43,242 nucleotides of DNA from assembly GCF_040549485.1 (NCBI RefSeq), contig NZ_JBEPTK010000026.1, positions 1 to 43,242 on the forward strand. Direction: 5' to 3'. The translations under genes and the position numbers were made by a program. Under the pieces are notes generated by a model. It made no database searches. It was given only the letters and a program-made list of their open reading frames with translations, and had not been told where the DNA came from. This document shows, one piece after another, positions 33,164-41,383 of the stretch. Every line of letters begins with the position of its first letter. Position 1 is the stretch's first letter. The stretch comes from Constrictibacter sp. MBR-5. GTDB taxonomy: Bacteria; Pseudomonadota; Alphaproteobacteria; JAJUGE01.

Positions 33164-33676
33164 CTAGGCTTCGCCGCGCGCCGGGTAGTTGTTCTTCGTG
33201 ACGAACTCAACGGCGTTCAAGACATCGGCGAAGCCGGGACGCGCGAACGGCATCGTTTGCACCGACGCGGCGTACAGCGTCAGGTCGGGCCGGATGAGGA
33301 AGAGGCCGGGTTCGGCGAACATCGGCGGCTCGCTCTCCTTGATCCCGGTGGACACGAACAGGCCCCACGAGCGAGCATCTTCGATGCCCAGCCCATAGCC
33401 GAGCGCCAGTTCCGAAAGCTCCCACTCGTCGCGCGTTCTACGCGCCCGAGCCTCATCGTCCGTGCTGAATGCAAGGACGTCGACCCCACGGCCGGCGAAA
33501 TCCGGCAGCTTGCGCTGCAGGTCGCGCAGATAGGTCTTGCAGATCGGACAGTGATAGCCGCGATACGCAACGAGCAGGAAGAACGTCTGCGGTTTGCGCG
33601 CGGCGAGCCGGAAACGGTCTCCGTCGACCATCGGAATATCAAGGGCGGGCACGGTCTTACGGGGCTTTATCATCAT
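33164..33676 (-). CDS. AhpC/TSA-like (peroxiredoxin-like) protein
   Basis: The 170-residue protein starts at the double ATG at 33676. It has a thioredoxin-like fold with VAYRGYHCPICKTYLRDLQR, giving a CxxC (C43, C46) where typical peroxiredoxins have only the peroxidatic Cys. It has FAGRGVDVLAFSTDDEAR, then ELALGYGLGIEDARSWGL. Redoxin-family proteins of this sort reduce peroxides or act as thiol oxidoreductases. No signal peptide, so cytoplasmic. The upstream open frame is not part of it. A GTAACC-N15-CGAA site is 120 bp upstream; DUF547 follows. Confidence 0.8.
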   Translation of the reverse strand: MMIKPRKTVPALDIPMVDGDRFRLAARKPQTFFLLVAYRGYHCPICKTYLRDLQRKLPDFAGRGVDVLAFSTDDEARARRTRDEWELSELALGYGLGIEDARSWGLFVSTGIKESEPPMFAEPGLFLIRPDLTLYAASVQTMPFARPGFADVLNAVEFVTKNNYPARGEA

Positions 33677-33795
33677 GAATGCCTCATCATCACGGAACCG
33701 ATAAAAGCTGAGGGTGGCGATCGGGCGACCCATCTCCGGCCACGGCAATACCGCGCGGACAGACACCACGCCGATCGGCGTGACCCACTCACATA

Positions 33796-33820
33796 TTCGT
33801 CTGCCGGGCAGAAAGGTTAC
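33796..33820 (-). promoter_or_regulatory. SigF-type promoter, GTAACC-N15-CGAA
   Basis: Minus-strand GTAACC (33820-33815) and CGAA (33799-33796), spacer 15. It drives the peroxiredoxin-like/DUF547 unit. A plus-strand GTAACC site lies 90 bp away for the divergent cyclase gene. The rest of this 370-bp gap (33677-34050) shows no gene. Confidence 0.6.
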
Positions 33821-33909
33821 GCGCCGACGTCCGGATTCCCGACGTTCGGCCCCCAACGGATCGGCGGAAGGTGAGGGCCGCTCGCCGCCTCAAGGATACT
33901 CGAGGGCTC

Positions 33910-33935
33910 GTAACCTTTGTGCGCGCTTGGGAGAA
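33910..33935 (+). promoter_or_regulatory. SigF-type site, GTAACC-N16-AGAA
   Basis: GTAACC (33910-33915), spacer 16, AGAA (33932-33935), 116 bp upstream of the cyclase ATG. It has the same -10 variant as the porin site. Confidence 0.45.
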
Positions 33936-34050
33936 ACGCGTCACGCCAATCAGCCCATGTCGGCAGCCCCGGGGAGCGAGCCCATGTTCAGGGACCGTCT
34001 TATGAAGGGACAATGTCGCTCCGGGCTCGCGTAACCCGCCCGGAGCTGCC

Positions 34051-35424
34051 ATGCCTGAAGATACCGGCGACTTGTCCCGGCGCCGTTGGCACCGTGTATG
34101 GCGGAATGCGTTGTGGCCGTCCGAGCAGGGGGCACTGCCGGCAACGGTCGCGGCAAGAATCCGGGAGAGAGACCGATCCAGCGAACTCATGATGCGGCTG
34201 GTCCAACTCTGCATCGTGGTGGCGTTCGCCGTCCTCTACCTCCTGTCACCGCGCACGGATGGAGGCACAGAGTTCTCGCTCGTTCCCGCCGTGCTGGCGA
34301 TATATTTTATCCTGACGCTGATCGGCCTGTTGTGGTCGGCCAAAAGCGAAATACCGGATTGGGGGGCCTACCTGTCCGTTGGATTCGATATTGCGTTGCT
34401 CGTGGTGCTCATATGGAGTTTTCATATACAGTACGGTCAGCCGCCCTCTTTTTATCTAAAGGCACCAACATTTTTATATTTCTTCATTTTCATTTCACTG
34501 CGCGCCCTGCGCTTTAATCCTAAATTTCTGATCGCATCCGGCCTCGCGTCGATCGTCGGGTGGCTCGCGCTGGTACTGTACGTCGTCCTCGGCGAAACCT
34601 CCCAGAGCGTCGTCACCCGCAGCTATGTCGACTACCTGACCGGCAATGCGCTTCTCGTCGGGGCCGAGGTCGACAAGCTGCTCTCCGTAACGATCGTGGC
34701 CGGAATCCTTTACGTGGTTCTCCACCGGTCCCGCAGCCTGTTGATCGAGGCGGTGCGCGAGCAGCGCGCGGCCTCGAACCTGTCCCGATTCTTCGACAAA
34801 GAGATCGCCGCCCGTATTCGGCTCGCCGACGACCTGTCGGAGCAGGGTGTCCGTTGCCAAGCGGCGGTTCTGTTCGTCGACATCCGCGGCTTCACGTCCT
34901 TTTCCGCTGCGCTCGAGCCGAACGAGGTGATCCGTGTCCTCGCGGAGTATCAGCGTCGCATCGCGCCGATCATCCGGGCGCATGGCGGCATCATCGACAA
35001 GTTCATCGGAGACGGGATCATGGCCACGTTCGGTGCCGTCGACAGAAGCCATACCTATGCCGCGAACGCGCTCCGAGCCGTCGACGCGATCGTGGCCGAG
35101 GTCGACCGGTGGCCAGGCGGTACGAGCAGCCTGCGCAGTCTGCCCGACCGTTCGGTCGGCGCAGCCGTAGCAGCGGGCACGATCGTTGTCGGAACCATCG
35201 GAGATGCGGACCGGCTCGAGTTCACAGTGATCGGCAGCGCGGTGAACCTCGCGGCGAAGCTGGAGGCGCTCAACAAGCGGATCGGATCCCGTGCGCTCTC
35301 GCCGCTCGAGACCTACCGGACTGCAGTCGAGCAAGGGTACGCCGACGAGAGGAGGATCGCTCAGTTCTGTAGCAGAGTGGACGGTGTCGAAGGCGATATT
35401 CAACTCGCTGTCCTGCATCCCTGA
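34051..35424 (+). CDS. Membrane-bound adenylate/guanylate cyclase (class III)
   Basis: The 457-residue protein has an N-terminal domain with six membrane helices (~residues 48-235). A short coiled link follows (EAVREQRAASNLSRFFDKEI), then a class III cyclase domain (~residues 265-440). The catalytic domain shows AAVLFVDIRGFTSFSAAL (first metal Asp), AHGGIIDKFIGDGIMATFGA (second metal Asp) and FTVIGSAVNLAAKLEALNK. It should make cAMP in response to a membrane signal. The membrane part is AT-rich at the 34430-34500 helix. It is divergent from the peroxiredoxin-like unit, each with a SigF-type site. Confidence 0.9.
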   Translation: MPEDTGDLSRRRWHRVWRNALWPSEQGALPATVAARIRERDRSSELMMRLVQLCIVVAFAVLYLLSPRTDGGTEFSLVPAVLAIYFILTLIGLLWSAKSEIPDWGAYLSVGFDIALLVVLIWSFHIQYGQPPSFYLKAPTFLYFFIFISLRALRFNPKFLIASGLASIVGWLALVLYVVLGETSQSVVTRSYVDYLTGNALLVGAEVDKLLSVTIVAGILYVVLHRSRSLLIEAVREQRAASNLSRFFDKEIAARIRLADDLSEQGVRCQAAVLFVDIRGFTSFSAALEPNEVIRVLAEYQRRIAPIIRAHGGIIDKFIGDGIMATFGAVDRSHTYAANALRAVDAIVAEVDRWPGGTSSLRSLPDRSVGAAVAAGTIVVGTIGDADRLEFTVIGSAVNLAAKLEALNKRIGSRALSPLETYRTAVEQGYADERRIAQFCSRVDGVEGDIQLAVLHP

Positions 35425-35559
35425 CCGCACCCCGCACGCAATGTCGCGCAGACGCTTCTGACACCGCCCGCCGTGCTTCGGTCGGTTCGCCGATGCAGGC
35501 ACGTCATGGCGTCGGAGGCCGCCGACGGAGCGGCAACGCGGGATAGGTTCCTGCGGGAC

Positions 35560-35585
35560 GTAACTTCCCGGGGGTCGGCTCGGAA
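35560..35585 (+). promoter_or_regulatory. SigF-type promoter of the bufferin operon, GTAACT-N16-GGAA
   Basis: GTAACT (35560-35565), spacer 16, GGAA (35582-35585), ~155 nt before the bufA ATG. In Caulobacter the related bufferin genes belong to the SigF regulon. The gap 35425-35741 holds no gene. Confidence 0.6.
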
Positions 35586-35741
35586 CTTTCGGATATGGGC
35601 GAGCACGAACGCATCGGTCCCTACAGTCCGAGACGCATGCGTGCCGCCCCGACGAGGACTTCGCGTCTTGCCTGCGGACAGGGCTTCGCGGGTAGAGCCG
35701 AACCGCTTCGTCGTTTCAACCAACAGACTGGGAGTATCGTC

Positions 35742-36047
35742 ATGAACAACATCAAGGTGAGTGCCGTCGCTCTGGCATCCGCTCTGGCTGCCGCCGTCTC
35801 GATGGCTTCCGCGGACACGGCGCACGCTCAGGGCATGGAAAAGTGCTACGGCGTGTCAGAGGCGGGAAAGAACGACTGCGCCGCCGGTCCGGGCACGACC
35901 TGCGCAGGAACGTCCAAGGTGAACTGGCAGGGCAACGCGTGGAAGCTCGTGCCGGCTGGTACCTGCGAAGCGACCGTCATCAAAACGACCGATGGTCGGG
36001 AAGTCCGCGGCAGCCTCAAGGCGCTCGAGCGCGACATACCGAGCTGA
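35742..36047 (+). CDS. bufA: Bufferin precursor peptide (DUF2282, BufA-type metallophore)
   Basis: The 101-residue precursor has a signal peptide (residues 1-29, AHAQ). The DUF2282 core follows: [44 protein letters not shown]. Cys are at 35, 46, 54 and 75. Bufferins are ribosomal peptides whose Cys are converted by an MNIO enzyme into copper-binding thiooxazole groups and which are exported to buffer copper in the periplasm. The 26 residues after the last core Cys ([20 protein letters not shown]...) extend beyond the shorter family members. First gene of bufABCD, with a hairpin before bufB. Confidence 0.9.
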   Translation: MNNIKVSAVALASALAAAVSMASADTAHAQGMEKCYGVSEAGKNDCAAGPGTTCAGTSKVNWQGNAWKLVPAGTCEATVIKTTDGREVRGSLKALERDIPS

Positions 36048-36062
36048 GCAACGACTAGCACC

Positions 36063-36106
36063 GGCGGGTTCGGCTGGTAGGCGCACGCCCCCCGGTCGAA
36101 TCCGCC
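36063..36106 (+). terminator. Hairpin between bufA and bufB (15-bp stem)
   Basis: GGCGGGTTCGGCTGG (36063-36077) pairs with CCGGTCGAATCCGCC (36092-36106) over all 15 positions, with three G-U pairs, around a 14-nt loop. It starts 15 nt after the bufA stop. As it has no T-run it probably trims or protects the bufA message and lowers expression of the enzymes downstream. Confidence 0.55.
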
Positions 36107-36145
36107 GTAGCGTGATCTTCGTGCTTCTTGCAGCGAGTATCTCAG

Positions 36146-37051
36146 ATGGAAGGTCCCTCAGCAGAAAGCGAGCCGCTCGAGAAGACGCACAGCGCGAGCC
36201 GCGTCTCGAGCGCAATATCCGCCAGGGCAGGGGTGGGCCTGAAGGATGCTCATGCCGTCCAGATAATCAGCGAGCGACCCGAACTGGGCTTCTTCGAGAT
36301 TCACGCAGAAAATTACATGGTGGAAGGGGGGCCTCGCCTGGCCGTGCTGGAGAGGATCCGCACGATCTACCCACTGTCGGTTCACGGCGTGGGACTGTCG
36401 CTGGGAAGTCCAGGCCGCCCCGATCCCGATCATCTCGCGGCGCTGCGCGCGGTCGTCAGGCGGTTTGAGCCGGGGTTGGTATCGGAGCATGTCGCGTGGT
36501 CCGGTCACGACGGCAAGTATCTCGCCGACCTCCTACCATTTCCGTTCACCGAGGAGTCGCTCACTATTTTGTGCGGTCAGGTCGACGAGGTCCAGGAGGT
36601 GCTCGGCCGCCCAATCCTGATCGAAAACCCATCAAACTATCTGCTGCTGCCCAGTTCGACGATTCCGGAGCCCGAATTCATCGTCGAGGTGGCGCGCAAG
36701 ACCGGCTGCGGCCTGCTAATCGACGTGGGCAATATCCAGGTCAGCGCCTTCAACGTCGGCACGGACCCCTTCGCCTACGTCGACGGCCTGCCCGCCGATG
36801 CCATTGGCGAACTCCATGTCGCCGGCGCCAGCGTCGATGACGCGACCGGCCGCCCCCTACTGATCGACGATCATGGTGCATCGGTCTCAGAGGAGGTCTG
36901 GCGTCTCTACGACCGCCTCATAGACCGGATTGGGCCCAGACCGACGACGCTGGAATGGGACAATGACGTGCCGTCATGGCCTCACCTGTACCGGGAGGCG
37001 CGACAGATCGAGCGCCGGTTGATCCGGTCGTGCCGAACGAGGGCCGCATAA
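36146..37051 (+). CDS. bufB: MNIO-family peptide-modifying enzyme (DUF692, BufB)
   Basis: The 301-residue TIM-barrel protein matches DUF692/MNIO (multinuclear non-heme iron oxidase). Candidate metal ligands stand in SVHGVGLSLG (H80), SEHVAW (E114, H115), IENPSNY (E160), IDVGNIQVS (D193, N196), ELHVAG (H224), IDDHGA (D242, H243) and LEWDND (E270). MNIOs use two or three iron ions to oxidise Cys in the precursor. Two departures from the usual family text are seen: DVGN for DVNN and HVAGA for HLAGH. The ATG at 36146 has a weak ribosome site, and a TTG lies 18 nt upstream. Stop and bufC start overlap by one base. Confidence 0.9.
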   Translation: MEGPSAESEPLEKTHSASRVSSAISARAGVGLKDAHAVQIISERPELGFFEIHAENYMVEGGPRLAVLERIRTIYPLSVHGVGLSLGSPGRPDPDHLAALRAVVRRFEPGLVSEHVAWSGHDGKYLADLLPFPFTEESLTILCGQVDEVQEVLGRPILIENPSNYLLLPSSTIPEPEFIVEVARKTGCGLLIDVGNIQVSAFNVGTDPFAYVDGLPADAIGELHVAGASVDDATGRPLLIDDHGASVSEEVWRLYDRLIDRIGPRPTTLEWDNDVPSWPHLYREARQIERRLIRSCRTRAA

Positions 37052-37821
37052 TGGAAACGTTGGCCGGCTTCCAAGAGGATTTCGTCCGCGCGCTGACCAG
37101 CGCCGACCCCGACGCGCGCCCGGCTGGCTTCGACGAAGAATCGCGACGGCGATTTCGGGTGTACCGGAACAACCTCTATTCGGGCCTCTCTCAAACTCTC
37201 GCAGACGCCTATCCGGTCGTCCGACGGCTGGTCGGCGATGCCTTTTTCTTCGCTGCGGCGCGCCTGTTCGTTGCCGACCATCTGCCGCAAAGGCGGTCAC
37301 TCGCTCTCTATGGCGAAGCCTTTCCCGCCTTTCTGCAGGAGTTCGAACCGGCTCGGTCGGTGCCCTATCTTGCCGACGTCGCGCGATTGGAGCGGATGCG
37401 ATTGGAGGCGCTGCACGCCGCCGATGCGCCGCCGCTCGATCCCCACGAGCTTTCCGGATCGGGCGAGTTGCTGATCGATCTGCGGCTCGTGCCGCATCCT
37501 GCCGTACGCCTGCTCCGCTCGCCGTTTCCGGTCGTCTCGATATGGACGGCGAACAGCGGCGAGCACTCGCCGGCCGGCCGATACATTCCCGAAGGTGCCG
37601 AAGCTGCACTCGTCACGCGCGCCCATTTCGATGTCGGAGTGGTCGCTCTCGACCCCGCTGCCGCCGGATTCGTCGCCGCACTGATCAGTGGCACATCGAT
37701 CGCGACCGCTGCCGCGGACGCGCTGGATGGCAATCCGGCTTTCGACGTCTCGACGATATTCCATCGGCTTCTGAGCGTCGGCGCGTTCATCGGCATTTCA
37801 GACAGAGGTATCACGCGATGA
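37051..37821 (+). CDS. bufC: Partner protein of the MNIO enzyme (DUF2063, BufC)
   Basis: The 256-residue protein has the N-terminal DUF2063 helical domain (LAGFQEDFVRAL, RFRVYRNNLYSGLSQTLADA, YPVVRRLVGDAFFFAAARLF) and a C-terminal winged, beta-rich part. BufC-like proteins bind the precursor leader and present it to BufB. The start TAATG junction with bufB and the ATGA junction with bufD show tight coupling and equal amounts. The older label of DNA-binding domain for DUF2063 is probably wrong here. Confidence 0.88.
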   Translation: METLAGFQEDFVRALTSADPDARPAGFDEESRRRFRVYRNNLYSGLSQTLADAYPVVRRLVGDAFFFAAARLFVADHLPQRRSLALYGEAFPAFLQEFEPARSVPYLADVARLERMRLEALHAADAPPLDPHELSGSGELLIDLRLVPHPAVRLLRSPFPVVSIWTANSGEHSPAGRYIPEGAEAALVTRAHFDVGVVALDPAAAGFVAALISGTSIATAAADALDGNPAFDVSTIFHRLLSVGAFIGISDRGITR

Positions 37822-38336
37822 CGATCTACCACCTGCCCGTGCCGGCAACATCGAGGATGTCGCCGCGCCTTCTGCTGCTTCGCCTCGAGACGATCTACGC
37901 GCAGATCACGGCGATCGCAGGGCCGTTTGCGCTGCTGTTCCTGCGGCTGCCGGTGGCGCTCACCTTCTGGTATTCCGGCAGGACGAAGGTGGAGGGCTGG
38001 AACATCTTCTCGCTCCAGGCCTCCCAGCCTTATTTGTTCGAACACGAGTTCGGGCTGCCGTTCCCCGTGCTGTCGGCGCATCTGACCGCCATCGCCGAAC
38101 ATATCTTGCCCGTGCTGGTAATCCTCGGCTTGTTCACCCGCTTCGGCGCGCTCGGCATGCTGGTCATGACGACGGTCATCCAGTTGTTCGTGTTCCCCGA
38201 CGCATGGTGGAACGCTCACATGTGGTGGGCGGTCGTTCTGTTCGCCGTCGTCGCTCTCGGCCCCGGACCCATCTCCGTCGATCATGGGATCGCGCGCTGG
38301 GCGCAATCGCGACCGGCGACCGGCCATCGCGCCTGA
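37818..38336 (+). CDS. bufD: DoxX-family membrane protein (BufD)
   Basis: The 172-residue protein has four membrane helices with DoxX motifs: FLRLPVALTFWYSGRTKVEG at residues ~42-60, then LTAIAEHILPVLVILGLFTR and LVMTTVIQLFVFPDAWWNAH. DoxX proteins are the fourth member of many bufferin operons. The role is not settled; it may be redox-linked or aid export. It overlaps bufC by 4 bp. Confidence 0.88.
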   Translation: MTIYHLPVPATSRMSPRLLLLRLETIYAQITAIAGPFALLFLRLPVALTFWYSGRTKVEGWNIFSLQASQPYLFEHEFGLPFPVLSAHLTAIAEHILPVLVILGLFTRFGALGMLVMTTVIQLFVFPDAWWNAHMWWAVVLFAVVALGPGPISVDHGIARWAQSRPATGHRA

Positions 38337-38419
38337 TCCGGACCATAAGACGTTCAGCGCCGACCGGGCCGTACCCCGTGGCCGAGCCGATCCTCCGCTC
38401 CCGAAGAAGGAGAGCCGAC

Positions 38420-39178
38420 ATGACCTTGAACGAGACGCAGTCGAAGCTCTGCAGCCAGAACGGGACCGACTTCTCCGACCTGCGCGCGGTGATCTTCAAT
38501 ACGACGCTGAAAAAGGTCGAACGCGACTCACATACGAAGCTGCTTCTCTCGGTCGCCGGCGAGATAATGTCCCGGAACGGAGTCACCGTGGATCATGTTC
38601 ACGCCGCCTCCTATCAGATCGCCTACGGCGTATATCCGGACATGACCGATCATGGCTGGGACCGCGATGACTGGCCAGCGCTCTGGGAGAAGGTCGCCGC
38701 CGCCGAGATCCTGATCGTCGGCACGCCGATCTGGCTGGGTGAGGAGAGTTCGCTCTGCCGCGTCCTGATCGAGCGTCTCTACGGTATGTCGGGCATGCTG
38801 AACGAAAAGGGCCAGAGCATCTTCTACGGCAAGGCGGGCGGTGCCGTCGTCACCGGCAACGAAGACGGCATCAAGCACTGCGCGATGACGATCCTCTATG
38901 CGCTCGGTCATTTGGGCTACACCATCCCGCCGCAAGCCGATTGTGGCTGGATCGGAGAGGCAGGCCCCGGTCCCTCCTACGGCGACGAGATCGAAGGCGG
39001 CCCTGCAGGCTTCGGCAACGATTTCACACAGCGCAATGCCACGATCATGACGTGGAACCTCATGCATATGGCGCGCATGCTGAAGGATGCGGGCGGCCTA
39101 TCCAACCACGGCAACGACCGTACCGCGTGGAAGGCGGGCTGCCGCTTCGACTACGAAAACCCGGGGCATCGTAGTTGA
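38420..39178 (+). CDS. Flavodoxin-family NAD(P)H-dependent FMN reductase-like protein
   Basis: The 252-residue protein has the flavodoxin fold with LRAVIFNTTLKK, AEILIVGTPIWLGEESSLCR, FYGKAGGAVVTGNEDGIKHC and ALGHLGYTIPPQADCGWIGE. These match NADPH-dependent FMN reductase-like proteins. It starts 83 bp after bufD with AAGGAGAG ahead of the ATG and no terminator between, so it is likely a fifth operon gene. An electron donor to the MNIO iron site is one possible function. It is not part of the usual bufABCD set. Confidence 0.8.
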   Translation: MTLNETQSKLCSQNGTDFSDLRAVIFNTTLKKVERDSHTKLLLSVAGEIMSRNGVTVDHVHAASYQIAYGVYPDMTDHGWDRDDWPALWEKVAAAEILIVGTPIWLGEESSLCRVLIERLYGMSGMLNEKGQSIFYGKAGGAVVTGNEDGIKHCAMTILYALGHLGYTIPPQADCGWIGEAGPGPSYGDEIEGGPAGFGNDFTQRNATIMTWNLMHMARMLKDAGGLSNHGNDRTAWKAGCRFDYENPGHRS

Positions 39179-39249
39179 GCCGTCGATCGCGGCTGTGACA
39201 AAGATATAGATGAGCGCGTTAACGCACCGGTCCATTAGGGTCGTCGCAG

Positions 39250-39899
39250 GATTTCCGATGGACGGTCGGCCACTTGGCCCGAGGATTTATGAGCGTTATG
39301 GCGCGGGCGCGTGCGAAGCGATCCGGGACGACCCAGGGTGGCGACGAGCAGCGAGGCTCCCACGCAATAGATGGCCGATCCTGCGGCGATGGCGCCCATC
39401 GAGATGTCGAGATCGATCAGCACGCCCATGGCTACAGGCGCGAGACCGGAAGAAAAGACCATTGCCGACTGTCCGAAGGCACGGATCGCACCGAGGTGCG
39501 TCGTTTCATACAATTCGCCCAAATCGCGCCCTTGATGACGGCCGTCACCCCGGTGCTCGTGCCGAGAAGTGCCAGGAACGCGGGGGCTACCCGGGGGCGT
39601 CGCTCAGCACAGGACAACGCAAGACAGGGTCAGCGGGGTCAGAAGGAAGTGGTCAGGCGGCGCGCAGACCACCTGTCCAACAGCGGCCCGGTTCCAACGG
39701 ACGCGGCGACTGGCGCCGCAACGCAGAGCGAGAACGAGGCAGCCATCAGCGACAGCGGCCAACCCTTGGCGGCGGCCAAATGCACCTGGGCGCGAGCGCC
39801 GCCCCGCCGGCGTTGCCAAGAGCCGCGACGCTTATGGCGCGGCCGCACGCCCAGCGCGAGGAGCCGCCCGTGGGCGCGCAAGAATGACAAGTATGGCAT
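39250..39899 (-). pseudogene. MFS transporter, multiply frameshifted
   Basis: On the minus strand pieces of one major facilitator protein occur in order across frames: SLCVAAPVAASVGTGPLLDR, WSARRLTTSF / FLLTPLTLSCVVLC (stop), VAPAFLALLGTSTGVTAVIK, GAIWA, then THLGAIRAFGQSAMVFSSGL and MGVLIDLDISMGAIAAGSAI. At least three indels separate them. The N-terminal half is missing. No function remains. Confidence 0.7.
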
Positions 39900-40069
39900 T
39901 CGGCAATGTCACGCCGCTGTTGTCGCCGAAGGATATAGGCGCTGCTTTCGGCAGCCGGCCTAGACCTGGTATCGGGCGCGGTGACGCTGCGAAGAGCTAT
40001 TTCGCGCTGAAGAGCCCGATACTTCTTACGGAACAGGGTTCTCCACGGCGAGCCGTCTGGAGTGGCAGC

Positions 40070-40666
40070 ATGAGCGACATGTTTATCGCGACATCGATGC
40101 CTGACCGGGATTGGTGGGCGGCGCTGTGGCCCGATCCCGAGGGGGTCCTGCGGGCGCTTGGCGTACAGCCGGAAATGACGGTGGTCGATCTCTGCTGCGG
40201 TGACGGCTATTTCACCGCGCCTCTGGCGAGGATCGTCGGCGGCCGTGTTTATGCGCTCGACATTGATCCGGCCATGATCAATCAGGCGCGCGGCGAAACA
40301 GCCCGACAGGGCGTGTCGGTCTCGAACTGGATCGTCGCCGATGCACGGGAGGTCGCGGCCCTGACGCCAGAGGAGGTCGATTATGTCTTCATCGCAAACA
40401 CCTTTCACGGGGTCTCGGATCAGACTGCCCTGGCGCGCGCGGTGGCCGACATACTAAAGCAGAGCGGGCTGTTCACCATTGTCAACTGGCATGACTTTCC
40501 GCGCGAGCGTACGGCCGTCATGGGCCAGCCTCGGGGACCGAAAACCGAGATGCGCATGACACCTGATTCCGTCCGGGCTGCCGTAGAACCCGCTGGATTC
40601 CATTTGGCGCGTGTGGTCGATCTTCAACCTTACCATTACGGCACGATCTTCGAGCGCACGCTATAA
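40070..40666 (+). CDS. Class I SAM-dependent methyltransferase
   Basis: The 198-residue protein begins at the ATG at 40070 (GGAG 8 nt before). Motif I is VVDLCCGDGYFTAPLA, the acidic end of strand 2 is VYALDIDPAMI, motif II is VDYVFIANTFHGV and a late part reads PYHYGTIFERTL. It resembles small methyltransferases encoded near metal or arsenic genes, with the target unknown. The upstream frame to 39887 is not conserved. Its start lies 170 bp from the MFS remnant. Confidence 0.82.
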   Translation: MSDMFIATSMPDRDWWAALWPDPEGVLRALGVQPEMTVVDLCCGDGYFTAPLARIVGGRVYALDIDPAMINQARGETARQGVSVSNWIVADAREVAALTPEEVDYVFIANTFHGVSDQTALARAVADILKQSGLFTIVNWHDFPRERTAVMGQPRGPKTEMRMTPDSVRAAVEPAGFHLARVVDLQPYHYGTIFERTL

Positions 40667-40885
40667 TGGTGGCTTTGTCGGATACGCCTCGCTCAATCGT
40701 TTCACAATGAATGCCGGCCCTCCGATATCGCGTAGATCTCGCAAATGGGCGAATGCGCGTCGGCTCAAGCCTTGGAGCGGAGCGTCTTTCTAGGTCGATT
40801 CACGGCGTTAACGTAGTTTGCTTCAGTTGACGAATCCCGGAACTGCGGTAGACGTCGCCATGTCAGGAACGACATGGAGGGCAAG

Positions 40886-41314
40886 ATGCCCATTCGGCTG
40901 AAGTTTGCAGAGGTCACCCGTTCGACGTCTACGACCGCCCGGCAGCGCAGCCCGCGTGACGTCATCGTCGGCGCGCTGTCCGAGCAGATCGCACTGGCGC
41001 AGGCGACGATGCGCGGTGAGACATTCACTGTCGAGAGGCGGGTCTACAAGAAGGGGGAGAAGGGCAAGGTCATGCGGGCCGTCACACCGCGTCCGTGGTG
41101 GTTCGAAACGGACGGGAAGTTCTTCGGCGAACTCCGCTTCGGCAATGGCCCGGTCGATCTGTCTGGCAAGGGTCTGACCTCCTTCGAGTGCGGAGCGTCG
41201 CTGTCGGACGTGATCGCCATCTTCGAGAAGCTGCGCGACGCCGTCGGCGCGGGCGAGTTCGACGCGCAGATCGCCCAGGCGCGGGAGAAGGCGACGCGCA
41301 AAGCGGCTGCCTGA
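40886..41314 (+). CDS. DUF6641-like small protein
   Basis: The 142-residue protein starts with MPIRLKFAEVTR, preceded by a strong GGAGGG 6 nt upstream; another ATG four codons earlier is also possible. It has RDVIVGALSEQIALAQATMR, RPWWFETDGKFFGELRFGNG and IAIFEKLRDAVGAGEFDAQI. This pattern fits DUF6641, a family I associate with plasmids and integrative elements and without known function. A possible promoter (TTGACG-N16-TAGACG) lies in the 220-bp gap upstream. It is the last gene before the tRNA fragment. Confidence 0.6.
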   Translation: MPIRLKFAEVTRSTSTTARQRSPRDVIVGALSEQIALAQATMRGETFTVERRVYKKGEKGKVMRAVTPRPWWFETDGKFFGELRFGNGPVDLSGKGLTSFECGASLSDVIAIFEKLRDAVGAGEFDAQIAQAREKATRKAAA

Positions 41315-41383
41315 CCTGAATACTTCAGCCTGACCCGCTCCCGCGTGCGATTACTTGGGCGCGGAAGCGGGGCAGGGCGGTCA

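Noticed and set aside
34031-34036. GTAACC just before the cyclase start
   Set aside because: It is 15 bp from the ATG and has no -10 element at the right spacing.
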